Shown here one piece after another: positions 51,254-61,482 of a stretch of 64,000 nt of DNA. The DNA is taken from NCBI GenBank assembly GCA_918026815.1, contig CAKJVC010000010.1, forward strand, positions 2,501 to 66,500, read 5' to 3'. The notes under the pieces are model-generated. The model saw only the letters and a list, made by a program, of their open reading frames with translations. It made no database searches and was not told the DNA's origin. Position 1 is the first letter of the stretch; each line of letters starts with the position of its first letter. Source of the stretch: Chalara sp. BL73 (Eukaryota > Ascomycota > Leotiomycetes > Helotiales). The translations under genes were made by a program, and so were the position numbers.

Positions 51254-53095
51254 TTAAGCCTCAATCAAGGTATTAGACGCTGTATCCTCTTGCGCCGTAT
51301 TTTCTCTCGATGGTTTGGATTTTACGCTTCTCCATTCGACACCTATGTTACCGATGATAGCGAGGCAAACCAAGATGAGAGAGACCAGATATGTCTGTGT
51401 TAACCCGTCATTATATGCAACTTTGATGGCGTGCAGCAACGTAAAATCCTTTGTGAGTGACGTAATTTGAGTTGCACCAGCGTTGACAACCTGCGTTGGA
51501 TTGATGCCGGGTAGATCTTTGATTCTGGAGATGAGCCGGTTGATGAAGGTGTTTTGCGCTGTGCTGACCAGGAGTGCCCCGCCAAAGTGTTGAGCAAAGA
51601 TGACAATGGCAGTGCCTGTGGGCACGTCGGCAGCAGAAAGGACGGTCTGGGCGGCGATAATAGGCTGTTGCAGTCCTACGCCAATGCCGATGCCGAACAG
51701 GAGCTGGCATCCAATAGCCTTACCCGTTGAGATGTCGACTGTCCATGTGTATATAAGCCCGGCGCCAATTGCGCCCAAAACTACCGAGGCGTACATGAAC
51801 GGGACATAGTAGCCAAAAATTGTTGTACCGATGCCTCCAATGATTGTACCAACGACAACAGACATGGTCAAAGGTAGGGTGTTAATCCCAGAGTGTGTGG
51901 CTGACTCATCACGAATAGCCTGGAACCAGATGGGGATGTAGTAGACCATGATGAAGAATGAGGCACTGAGGCAAAATTCGAATAGGCTAGAAAAAGCCAT
52001 GCTTCGCTGCCTGGCTATACGCACGGGGATGGTAGCATTATCGCCAACCCAGACCTGTACAGCGGCAAACGCGATGAGTAGCACTCCAAAGACGACGAAG
52101 AGGGCAATTATTTGGGCGCTATCCCATGCGTGCTTGGTACCACCCCATTGCAGCGCCAGTAAAAGGCAAATGATGCAGGGCATGAAGACAAAGGTGCCGA
52201 GAGGATCGAACTGAGTGATGGTTTTACGCCAGGACCTTTCCGGTTGAGAATCGGCAGGTTTCAAGTGGAGGAAGAAGACAACCGCAACAACGGTAATGCA
52301 TCCAAAGGGTAGATTAATATAGAAGCACCATCGCCAGGTCGCATAATCGGTAAACACCCCTCCAAGCAACGGCCCAACGACGCTGGCGATGGCATAGACG
52401 GCAGAGACTAGACTGATATATACTGGACGCTTCTCGAGGGGAGTCGTAACAGCAATGATGATGAAGGTGCCCGAGAAGAGACCGGAAGCACCGAGCCCTG
52501 CAATCGCGCGGCCAATGATGAGCGCGGTTGAGCTAGGAGCAACACCGCAGACAAGGGATCCGACTTCAAAAATGATGAGACTGAATAGAAAGGTCCACTT
52601 GACATTAGAAATGCTATATAGGCGCCCGAAAAAGAGCTGGGAGGCGGATATGGTCAGCAGGTACGCAGAGCCGTACCAGCCGACATCGCTGAGCGCTTCA
52701 AACTCATCGGTGATCTTAGGAATGGCCGTCGCGATAATGGTGTTGTCGAGGGCGACGCAGAGAACCGCGAGCTGCAAGCCGATCATAATAATTGCCAGCT
52801 TGAGGCCAGAAGGATATGCCATAGCCGCTTCGTTGGCATCACGTCGTTGCAACTCAGAAGTGGTCTTGTCAAGTGGTGGCAAATAGTCGGGCTGGGTGGT
52901 TCCGATAAGCTCTGGCTCAGAGTCACTACCTTTTTCGGTCGGGATACTGTGAGAGGGAGAAGATGGGGCGTTGTCTGTCTTGTCGTTGGTGTCCACTTTG
53001 AAGGCAGCTTTTTTGTTGTCGGGAGTCGTCTTGTTTGCTTCATCGGATGCCGCTGCCGCCCCAGGGTCGAGATTAGAGCCATCTCTGCTCACCAT
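51254..53095 (-). CDS. MFS multidrug/toxin efflux transporter (DHA2, 14 TM)
   Basis: An intact 613-residue single exon. A long hydrophilic N-terminus (about 95 residues, rich in Ser/Asp/Lys) is followed by LAVLCVALDNTIIATAIPKI (the DHA2 motif D1, LDxTIVxxALP), GWYGSAYLLT, QLFFGRLYSISNVKW, GRAIAGLGASGLFSG and VGPLLGGVFTDYATWRWCFYINLP (motif C and its surroundings). Fourteen helices fit the family used for toxin and secondary-metabolite export at the plasma membrane. It is divergent from the FAD oxidase at 53684, with a 588-bp shared promoter region. Probably the exporter of the product made by the neighbouring oxidative enzymes (inference). Confidence 0.9.
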   Translation of the reverse strand: MVSRDGSNLDPGAAAASDEANKTTPDNKKAAFKVDTNDKTDNAPSSPSHSIPTEKGSDSEPELIGTTQPDYLPPLDKTTSELQRRDANEAAMAYPSGLKLAIIMIGLQLAVLCVALDNTIIATAIPKITDEFEALSDVGWYGSAYLLTISASQLFFGRLYSISNVKWTFLFSLIIFEVGSLVCGVAPSSTALIIGRAIAGLGASGLFSGTFIIIAVTTPLEKRPVYISLVSAVYAIASVVGPLLGGVFTDYATWRWCFYINLPFGCITVVAVVFFLHLKPADSQPERSWRKTITQFDPLGTFVFMPCIICLLLALQWGGTKHAWDSAQIIALFVVFGVLLIAFAAVQVWVGDNATIPVRIARQRSMAFSSLFEFCLSASFFIMVYYIPIWFQAIRDESATHSGINTLPLTMSVVVGTIIGGIGTTIFGYYVPFMYASVVLGAIGAGLIYTWTVDISTGKAIGCQLLFGIGIGVGLQQPIIAAQTVLSAADVPTGTAIVIFAQHFGGALLVSTAQNTFINRLISRIKDLPGINPTQVVNAGATQITSLTKDFTLLHAIKVAYNDGLTQTYLVSLILVCLAIIGNIGVEWRSVKSKPSRENTAQEDTASNTLIEA

Positions 53096-53683
53096 TTTGT
53101 CTGTGAGGCAAGCAAACCAAAAAACCGCCAGATTCTCGAAAAGTCGAAAAAAAAAAAAGAAGGGCGGTTTGAGTTGCTGCTAGTGGATTGGCGTCGCAGA
53201 AATTCCGTCGATGTGGCTGTTGGTGGGCTGGGAGAGATTCAAACTCAGCAGTAATAGCTAATGTCAAAGTAAAGAAATTAAAAATTTTAAATTTTAAAAA
53301 GCCCATCTATTGTAATTATGCTAACGAGACGGGAAGCGGTATATAGAGGTGAGGAGGCGGGGTTGGCTTGTGCCTCATGAATCGCCCTTGCGGCTTGCCG
53401 CCTCGTCTCGCCACTCCAGGGGCCGCGAGATTACATTCTACTTTCGTAGAATTCTCAGCGGGGAAAACTAATTCAAGGGTGCATAATCCCAGACGTACCA
53501 ATCACAGTACAGTATTTCTCATCGCCAAAAGTACTCCACTGTGAATTATTCGGGCCTGTACCAAAGTATATATAAGATTGTTTGTGCATGTATTTTGTTA
53601 GTTTCCCGATTCAAAGTTTGCTCATCACTTCCCACTTTGATATACGCACGCAGGTGTGACGACTCTCTTGCGAGTGTGAAAAG
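53096..53683. other. Divergent promoter of the MFS and FAD-oxidase genes
   Basis: 588 bp. It has A/T runs at 53145-53160 and 53275-53300 and a TATATATAAG-like box near 53567. No repeat is recognised. Confidence 0.5.
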
Positions 53684-55272
53684 ATGAAACTCTTTCCAGG
53701 ACTAGCGTCCAGCATCGTTTTTTTTCAGACGATAGCTGCTGGTCCAGTCGTTCCCAGTTACCTCCAACCTCCGTTTACAACTCCTCGCGACCTGTCCAGC
53801 GCAGAGGTGCAGCGTAAACTTGGTGGCTACCTGTCTAAGACAACCACCATCTTCGGACCTAGCGATTCTGGCTTCAGCAACGCAACTTCTAGATGGGGCC
53901 TCTTCGCAGTGCCCAAGATCCAGGTAGTCATAGAGCCTGGTTTGGAATCTGACATTTCCAAAATTGTAATTTATACCCTGTGAACTTGCGCTCAAGCAAC
54001 ATTCAGCTAACAACATAAATATAGGTAAAATTCTGCAACAAAAATAGTATCGACTTCCTGGTATACAACCGTGGTCATGGCACCCCCAAGTCTCTCGCAT
54101 CCTTCAATGGCATTCAAATAAGCATGGGCAACCTCGACAAAGTCACCATTCAACCTGGCGGCAAGTCAGCCTGGCTACAGGGCGGCACGCATGCTGGACC
54201 AGTCATCAAGTACCTCTGGGACAAAGGCTACGTAACAACTACAGGTGCCTGCGATTGCGTTGGTCTGGTCGGGGCAGGCCTTGGAGGTGGCCACGGACGC
54301 CTTGAGGGACTCTATGGAATGATATCCGACAACTTCCGCCAGTTGAACGTTGTGCTTGCCGATGGCTCCGCCATTCGCGTCAATGCAGCGAGCCATAGCG
54401 ATCTTTTCTGGGCGATAAGAGGCGCTGGCCACAACTTTGGCATTGTTACGAGCTTGGAGATGAACATTTACCCCCGCGGACCCCTTACTTGGCACTACAA
54501 GAACTACCTCTGGCGAGGCGACAAGCTCAACGCCGTCTTCGTGGCCCTAAATACCTTGCACGGCAACGGCACGACCCCTGTGAACATGACTTTTAACGTT
54601 GGTAACTTCTTGATAATACCCGCCATTAGCGAGACCGAACCCGTCATATTCTGGCAATTTACATTCCGCGGTACCGCAACGGAGGCCGCACCGTACCTAG
54701 CACCATTCGATGCAATCGCATCTGTGAGCTCCAGCTCCGGTGATGTCCCCTATCCCGAGATCGGACATGCTCAGTCTGTTGGTGAAGACGACATAGCATG
54801 CACAAGTACCGCCGACCGAATTATCACTGCTGCAGGCCTCCAGACGTACAACATCACGGCGGAGCAGCAGATCTGGGACTCCTTCAAGAAGCGCATCGCC
54901 GAGAATCCCGACATCGCCAAGGCGGCCTTTATCCTCCACGAGGGCTTCTCGACCCAAGGGGTGGAGGACAAGGATCCGGCAAGCTCGGCCTACCCCTTCC
55001 GCGCCGATCGCCACCTCACGCAGTTCCAAGGCAACCTTCCCCCGAACTCTAGTCTCGAAGGGCAGATGTTGCAGTGGGCACGCGAGGTTCAAGGCCTTTG
55101 GAACGCTGGCCAGCCTGGCCGTCTTCCCGATACCTACGTCAACTATGCCAACGGGTTCGAGAGCGTTCAGGAGCGGTACGGCCACGAGCCGTGGCGTGTC
55201 GCGAGACTTCGTGGCCTCAAGGCCAAGTACGACCCATTCAACCGCTTTCGATTCTATAACCCTCTATTGTAA
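53684..55272 (+). CDS. Secreted FAD-linked oxidase, berberine-bridge-enzyme type
   Basis: Exons 53684-53965 and 54025-55272 (intron 59 bp) join in frame to 509 residues. The N-terminus MKLFPGLASSIVFFQTIAAG is a signal peptide. The PCMH-type FAD domain has NRGHGTPKSLASFNGIQISM (candidate flavin-linking His in RGHG) and TTGACDCVGLVGAGLGGGHG (candidate flavin-linking Cys in the GxCxxVG context). The rest follows the family: HSDLFWAIRGAGHNFGIVTS and a C-terminal BBE domain, YVNYANGFESVQERYG and KYDPFNRFRFYNPL. The family performs oxidative cyclisation or dehydrogenation with oxygen as acceptor, common in fungal secondary-metabolite clusters. Intact. Confidence 0.9.
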
Positions 55273-55458
55273 AATTTATAATTATTGTGCGAAATTTAAT
55301 TTGTTTTCCTTGTGGAGGAAGTTGAGGAGAGAATTAATAATTGCGACTAAAAGATCATTTACGAGGTTATACACGAGGTTACAATTTGTGAAGAATGAGA
55401 CATATGCTATTGGTTGTGTATATAAATTATAGAAGAAATCGTCGTAATAGACGCTTTT

Positions 55459-56012
55459 TTACTTCTTCTCTACCGCCTTGGCGAGATCGGCAAGGGCCTC
55501 ACGACGTTTGACATGGCCGTCCTGGACAACATCTAATTGATAATAAGCACTGAAATTCTTAGGCATGGTTTTGTAACAACTTACCAGCGCTAGCATCGGC
55601 TGAGTAGTGACCGCTCCATTGAACAAAGGTACTGCTTTCGGCAGATCCGCTGGTAATGGGGTAGAGGCGGATGGTGCTCAAAACACTAGTATAAGGGAGT
55701 CCCCAAGGCTCGCATTTGATGATGTGGAATGACATGTAGTGTTTGATGGTCTGCGGATAAGCATCGCTGCGCAGTATAGCCGCCGACATAACGTACCGAA
55801 TATTCCTCCTCCTTGACATCCAACACGGTGCCATCCTTAAAAGTCCACCTGACTATCGTCTCCCCATCATCGGAGGGAACGGTCTCGCTCTTGTTGATGC
55901 CAGTATAAAATTTGGGAAAGTCTTTTAGCTTGATGAGTCGCCAGATGGAAGAGAGCGGAGCGTTAATAACTGCCGATTCGGTGACGGACGTCGAGGTGAG
56001 CTTGCCGCTCAT
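55459..56012 (-). CDS. SRPBCC / START-like protein, copy 2
   Basis: Exons 56012-55797, 55750-55585 and 55532-55459 with GT-AG introns of 46 and 52 bp join in frame to 151 residues. It aligns with copy 1 (18575-19173) over its whole length: SAVINAPLSSIWRLIKLKDF, IVRWTFKDGTVLDVKEEEY, CEPWGLPYTSVLSTIRLYPI, FVQWSGHYSADASA and the C-terminal helix ending AVEKK. Copy 1 carries a seven-residue N-terminal insertion. The family fold is a hydrophobic-ligand cavity; a cyclase or carrier role in the adjacent pathway is plausible but unproven. It is convergent with the FAD oxidase (187 bp apart). Intact. Confidence 0.83.
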
Positions 56013-56264
56013 TGCGATGACTGAGTATAATGTTAAAGCAGAAGATAAGAATTATATGTGTATTTACAATTCAGCCGATTGAGGATAAGATTGGGAGTAA
56101 ATGTGTAGTAGAAAAAGATGCTATGAAGCATACACTTACGTACCAGTAGCAACGTCTACCTAGATCTGTACACATCCTCTATAATTTGTATTTTAACCTA
56201 AGGTGGCCATTTTTATTATATTTAGTATATTTTCTCTCTCACTACGTGCCCCCTATTTCCTACT

Positions 56265-56360
56265 CGTACACCTGTCGCACCCTTGCCCCCCTGACATATC
56301 TCCCCCCGCTTCCGCAGCTCCCTGCACCTGTAGCACCTCCTGTGCTTCTTACACACCTAC
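56265..56360 (-). promoter_or_regulatory. GGTG-repeat tract upstream of SRPBCC copy 2
   Basis: Minus-strand units AGGTGTGTAAG, AGGAGGTGCTACAGGTGCAG, AGGGTGCGACAGGTGTACG, starting about 253 bp before ATG 56012. Same orientation relative to the gene as in copy 1. Confidence 0.55.
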
Positions 56361-57171
56361 TACTACTGATCCTACATCACGAAAATTGCCCACCCCTTAC
56401 CCCGCTCAACGTCACTGTAGTTATATGGAAAGGGAAGAAAGGCTATTATATTATTGAAGAAAGCGAGGTGTGTCCAACGTTGGTACAGACATAACCAGGT
56501 AATGTTGATTTAAATACGTACTAGTAAGATCGTATTATACCATAGTATACTTAGTGTTACTATACACTACGCATGGTTATTTTATCCCTGCCCAGTCTAA
56601 TTTTATTAAGTTTCAGTGTTCAATTAATAGATAACCTTATCAACTTATAACATAGATGGTCGAATACCCTTGTTAGCTTTTGACCCTTGTAGATCTCTTG
56701 GCGATATATAGTATATCACCCGAATAGTAATATATTAATTTTTCATATTAATACCGCATTTTAACATATATCTTATACTAATACTAGCATGGTACCAGAA
56801 AGGCGAATACTGTGGCGCCGTATGCCAAGACACCACAATACATTGAGAACACTGGCCCTCGCCAGATCAGTCGGCCATGCTCCGTTATCATGCGCCAAAT
56901 TAACCTATGGGTCGTAGCGCCCCGTAAAAATTACTAGACTAATCAGCGGTGTTTTTGGACATGGATACGCAGTCATTCGTTTGAAAGAATGACGGGAATT
57001 CTTATATAGCAGTGCGGTTGCTGTACTCTAGCTATGTAGCTCCCCCCTAGTCCAAAGATCTATATCCTTCGTAGGCGCCCACACTTTGGTTCACATTTTC
57101 TTCATCTCTCCAACCAGGGAGCACCATTTCGTTTAAAATCCAACCCCGATTATCCAGTTAATCGACCAGCT
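56361..57171. other. Intergenic, AT-rich
   Basis: 56500-56790 is AT-rich with several TATACTA-like words but no two-box motif. 57010-57171 is a CT-rich leader before the P450 start. No gene is seen. Confidence 0.4.
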
Positions 57172-58779
57172 ATGGCGGAGAAGCTACAAGACATAACGGC
57201 CATGGTGGAGAACATCAACGGCTTCACTTTTGGCGTCGCAGGAGTGACATTGCTCCTGGTTGCCTTGAATCATTTCTTGTCACCGTCGTATGATTCTCGT
57301 GAGCCCCCGCTGGCACCTCCGGGCATTCCCATCTTTGGGCACATCTTCGGTTTCATGCGCAACAGCTTCGGCTACTACGAAAAGCTGAACAAGAAGCTCC
57401 GCCTTCCCATATTCACGATACGTATGCCCGGACGCAAAATCTACGTCATCACCAAGCCGGAGCTCATCACCCGCGTGGACAGACAGCACAAGTCATTCTC
57501 GTTTGCACCCATTATATCCGAGTTTAGCAGCGCTACCTGCGGCACCAGCAAGGAGGCGACCGAGATTCTCAACCAGAACCTTCTAGGCGAACACGGCAAC
57601 TGGGGCTTGTGCGAGGACATGGTTATTGGCATGCGAGAGTCGCTGAAGCCAGGGGAGAATCTCGACAACATGAACCGAATTATGGCTCAGGAAGTTTGCC
57701 GTTCACTTGATGAAACGAAACCGGAGAAAGGAAAAGAATTTCGCATTATCCAGCTGTCGGCGTGGGTTGCTGAGGTTGTGACAATGGCAACGACCAACTC
57801 GGTTTACGGTCCTATGAACCCATACAAGAGACAAGACATCAAGGATGCTTTCTGGGAATTTGAGAAAGGCATCATGAAGATGCTCGTGGCTCCCTTCCCA
57901 GAGTACACTGCAAAAGCTGCTATTGAAAGTCGCAACAAGGTCACACGCGTGTTAGGGGAATACTTTGCCAACGGCTATCATGAACAAGGCTCTGGGTTGG
58001 CGAAGGCAAGATATGACTATTCTGTCAAGAACAACGTGCCACTTGCAGATATTGGTCGCTTTGAGATTGGTGGCACTATTGCAATCTTGGTCAACACGCT
58101 CCCGTCTTGCTACTGGATGTTACTGCTTGTCCATGCTGTGCCTGGATTGCTGAAGGATCTCCGCGCAGAAGTTGATGCGGCGTTGATAATCGACAAGGAA
58201 ACGAACAAGGCCACGGTTGACATTACTACTGTTAAGAACAACTGCCCTTTGCTTCTTTCGACCCTCAAGGAGAGCCTCCGCTATCGTGGCATGGGAACTG
58301 CGGTCCGGATCGTAGTGCAGGACACGGATGTCGGCGGCTATCTACTCAAGAAAGGCTCCATGGTACAAATCCCTCTTCAAGTTATTCACAGCAACCAAGC
58401 ACACTGGGGCGAGGATGCTGAATCATTCGATGCTCACCGGTTCATAAAAAATTCAGGCAAGAAGGTCCCGGACGACAGCGGCTACCGAAGCTTTGGCGGC
58501 GGCAAGCACCTGTGCCCCGGCAGATTCTTTGCCACGAACGAGATTCTCGCGGTTGTCGCTCTCTTTATCTCTCGCTACGAAATGCGACCTGTTGGCGGCG
58601 GTGACTGGGTATTGCCTACCACCGCTAACAGCAACGCCGCAACACAAGTGGCACAGCCCGACTTTGAGATGGATATGGAGGTTAGGAACAGGGCAGGGTT
58701 TGAAAAGTACACTTGGAATGTCGAGTTGCGGAAGTCGACAAAGGTGGTTGCCGTACTGGCTGGAGATGGGGCGGAATAG
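57172..58779 (+). CDS. Cytochrome P450, CYP7/CYP8-like
   Basis: An intact single exon of 535 residues. An N-terminal anchor (FGVAGVTLLLVALNHFL), the proline hinge PPLAPPGIPIFGHIFGF, the I-helix region FEIGGTIAILVNTLPSCYW, ExxR as ESLR, and the haem loop FGGGKHLCPGR with Cys at about 448. The I-helix carries Asn where most P450s have the oxygen-activating Thr, as in CYP7 sterol hydroxylases and CYP8 isomerases. Hence it is either a steroid-type hydroxylase or a rearranging P450; the sequence cannot decide. ER membrane. It lies between the SRPBCC gene and another P450 in a run of oxidative enzymes. Confidence 0.88.
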   Translation: MAEKLQDITAMVENINGFTFGVAGVTLLLVALNHFLSPSYDSREPPLAPPGIPIFGHIFGFMRNSFGYYEKLNKKLRLPIFTIRMPGRKIYVITKPELITRVDRQHKSFSFAPIISEFSSATCGTSKEATEILNQNLLGEHGNWGLCEDMVIGMRESLKPGENLDNMNRIMAQEVCRSLDETKPEKGKEFRIIQLSAWVAEVVTMATTNSVYGPMNPYKRQDIKDAFWEFEKGIMKMLVAPFPEYTAKAAIESRNKVTRVLGEYFANGYHEQGSGLAKARYDYSVKNNVPLADIGRFEIGGTIAILVNTLPSCYWMLLLVHAVPGLLKDLRAEVDAALIIDKETNKATVDITTVKNNCPLLLSTLKESLRYRGMGTAVRIVVQDTDVGGYLLKKGSMVQIPLQVIHSNQAHWGEDAESFDAHRFIKNSGKKVPDDSGYRSFGGGKHLCPGRFFATNEILAVVALFISRYEMRPVGGGDWVLPTTANSNAATQVAQPDFEMDMEVRNRAGFEKYTWNVELRKSTKVVAVLAGDGAE

Positions 58780-59901
58780 ACGAATCAAATAGCAATGATT
58801 GCTCTAAACTTGGCAAGCCGCGAGAGTGGTTGCGTCGTAAACCTTTTGTGAATGACGGAGTCAATAAGAACCATCTTGCTAATAATTATAGGATGCTGTT
58901 TTTACCTGTTAAGATGCGTAGTTTTTAAATAAATAGATGATCGAATGGTTACAGCCTCTAAAACAAATTGATGGAGCACAACGGAATCGTGGAATGTCAC
59001 GGGGAATGCGAGCAGCCAAGGCCCGCTTAGCATTCCTTATGTAGCTAGGTGTGCTTGGCGCGCATTCTAGCTGTACGGGACCTGAGCGTTCCCTTTCTCT
59101 TTGTGTTCTCTGATTTACTCCGTGACATGGAATCAAAGCAATTCGAGCTGCGTTTAAGAAGACATGCTACCTATAACAAAGACAATATGAGGGAACGTTT
59201 AGCTTGTGCATAGTGCATGTTTTTTGGGTTGGTGAAACTTGGGTTAAGGGCGTAAGAGTAACTCTGGGCGTCAATTGTGGCTGGGGGTGTGGCACACACA
59301 AAGCCGAGTTTGATAGCTCAGGCACGAGCACTCCGCCTGAGGTTACTTCCACAGCCTCCACCACATTTCCCTCTCCTTTTTTCTTTCCTTTACTTAGCTT
59401 TAGAATTTCTATAGTAGATGCGTAGTTGAACCATATCCCTATTGCCTCTGCAGTGAGATCACCTCAACTAGGCTTGTGACAAAGCCGGCCCTCATTCATG
59501 CTCATGTATTACAAGGCTTATTAGAGAACCAGAACTTCATCACCCTAATTCTGTTTGAGGCTCGTTATCAACGCAAAATAGGATGGATGTTTTGGGATCG
59601 ATATCAGGAAAATACTTTTGGGAAAGGGACTGAGGACTATGAATGAAGGGACTTGCTGTATGCGGGGGATATTGCAAGTGTTGGAATACCCGGGTCATAG
59701 ATATTGCCTATACTTTAACCTGAGGGCACGTACGCATGTGTTCATGCGTAATGCTAGTTGAGTTTGTTGGATGATTCTAAGCTACGTGTCGCGAAGAGGT
59801 TGTAGGTCCAGAAAGGGACCCACAACTCTTCACGTGAGCAAGAATGCCCTGAATTTTTATTTCAACAAAATAGCGCAAAAGTTTATTCCTCAGCTTCTAC
59901 A
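58780..59901. other. Intergenic, no supported gene
   Basis: 1.1 kb. A loose GGGCGTAAGAG/GGTGTGG stretch at 59221-59300 faintly resembles the GGTG tracts. Nothing else is recognised. Confidence 0.4.
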
Positions 59902-60420
59902 ATGAGCGTGCCCGAAGCTATAGGAATGACTCCTCCTGATTTGAATCATATAGACTTTCTTATAGCGGCATTGAGATCCCATTTACATGCCAGGGGTGGC
60001 CCACGAATGCTTTACGTTGAATCTCTCAGTCCTGAGCCAGCGGTAGCTGTGATCGGCTTCACGAACATTCGTCTGGGGTGTAGAGGGTGCTTGAAGAGGA
60101 TAGGGCTAGTGTTTTCATGCATTCGCCATCGGAACTGGCTGTGCGCCATTGTATGCCGAAAAAGCGGTGAAGTAATATACGCTGAAAATGAAACAGAAAA
60201 CGTAAACATGAATTCTACCATCTCGCCGAACATCTCGCTAATTTGCTATACTTCTTTCCACAAAATTTCTAGTTTCAGTTTGCGCGAATATCGTGTTCTG
60301 TCTATTTGCGTTTTGACATTGGCCGCGGTACGACACTCGCCAGTCCTGCATCAAGCAGGCCAAATGTCTCTAATGACGATACGTGTAGCTGACTTCCCAC
60401 CCTGTCGTCATAAGCCTTAG
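59902..60420 (+). CDS. Hypothetical protein, weakly supported
   Basis: A 172-codon frame beginning MSVPEAIGMTPPDLNHIDF. The first 100 residues have plausible composition, including HARGGPRMLYVESLSPEPAV and RHRNWLCAIV followed by SGEVIYAE, faintly like an Ulp1-type protease but without a convincing catalytic triad. The C-terminal part looks random. It may be a relic exon. Function unknown. Confidence 0.3.
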   Translation: MSVPEAIGMTPPDLNHIDFLIAALRSHLHARGGPRMLYVESLSPEPAVAVIGFTNIRLGCRGCLKRIGLVFSCIRHRNWLCAIVCRKSGEVIYAENETENVNMNSTISPNISLICYTSFHKISSFSLREYRVLSICVLTLAAVRHSPVLHQAGQMSLMTIRVADFPPCRHKP

Positions 60421-60486
60421 GCTTTCATGCGACGTTAAGCAAGAATAAAAAAAACACAGGATGTAAACCAGCACTATGTACACAAC

Positions 60487-61340
60487 TTACTCAACGATCC
60501 CAAGCTCCCCCAAAATACGCCAAACTACGCTGGTACCAATAGGCACTAATGCGTATGCATCATCTGTATTGGGATCTGTAGGCACGAATATCTCAAGTGC
60601 CGTCGAAATTAGTACAGAATTGTTTTTCTCTTCCTGGTACTTCCGTGATCCTTCTATACCATGGCGAAGAAGGTCAGGAAGTCTAGCTAGGTAATCATAT
60701 CGAGCTCCGCTAAGATTGATATATCGCCCTTGTTGTGATAATACTGCATCAGGGAGTTAACAATTTTCCTTTATCTTGTCTTATTTCATCATAGAGCTGT
60801 TAAAAGTTTAAAACATACCATGCATGTCTGTAGAGAGTACTTTGCAATGCGTTACAGGGTCTTGTGAAATAGTCAGCCACGCCTATTCTGATAATTCTCG
60901 CAATCCTAATGCTAATAAGCTGAGATGCCTCACTTACTGTTCAAGAAATTCTGCAGCATCTCACAGGATGGGTATTTTTGCCTGAGTCGATCCAGATCAT
61001 CCGCCACTACTGCAAGCAGTGACTGTGTCTGAGCCGCATGTAGAGGCGCGTGCCTGACCAGAGAATCAAAGGTGGAGCCGCTCATCTTCCTTCCTCCTGA
61101 CCACTGCCTCATGGGAAAGGCCGTGGCCCACCAGATAAGAGTGAGCGGTTCCAGTGTGCGCAGACGTGCAGATCTCTCACGTGTGCTGGCAATCTTGGTC
61201 TTCATGGACAGCGAAGCTGAGCTTCTGTTGTCCTCAACGAGTATAAGCTTCAAGTTGTGTGAGAAATGGGATGGCGCGTAGCCCTTGTTCAGCGTTTCGT
61301 CGACCCTGGCTCGGCCCTCTTCAAGCAAACGTGAGGTCAT
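60487..61340 (-). CDS. Spliced hypothetical protein in the metabolite region
   Basis: Exon 1 is 61340-60938 (134 codons plus one base) and ends at a consensus GTAAGT. The last exon, roughly 60720-60487, reads LSQQGRYINLSGARYDYLARL, SVLISTALEIFVPTDPNTDD and GTSVVWRILGELGIVE before a stop. A small middle exon near 60865-60825 (VADYFTRPCNALQ) fits the frame. About 230 residues; charged N-terminal half, no signal peptide or membrane segment. I do not recognise the family. Coherent splicing supports a real gene; exon borders in the middle are uncertain. Confidence 0.55.
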
Positions 61341-61398
61341 GGTATGCAGACAGTATACGTCGTAATTCTAGATGCGAGAAGGACCAGAAGGGGAGTCG

Positions 61399-61482
61399 AG
61401 GGTGTAAGAGGTGTCGGGAGCACTAGAGGTGCCAGAGGTGTTGGAAGCACCAGAGGTACCAGAGGTACCAGAGGTGCCGGTT
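61399..61482 (+). promoter_or_regulatory. GGTG-repeat tract, nearly perfect 9-bp units
   Basis: AGAGGTGCC, AGAGGTACC, AGAGGTACC, AGAGGTGCC occur as 9-bp units, plus GGTGTAAGAGGTGTCGGGAG at the start. It lies just upstream of the minus-strand gene at 61340 and 1.1 kb upstream of the plus-strand P450 at 62605. The G-rich strand matches the P450, not the nearer gene. Confidence 0.5.
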
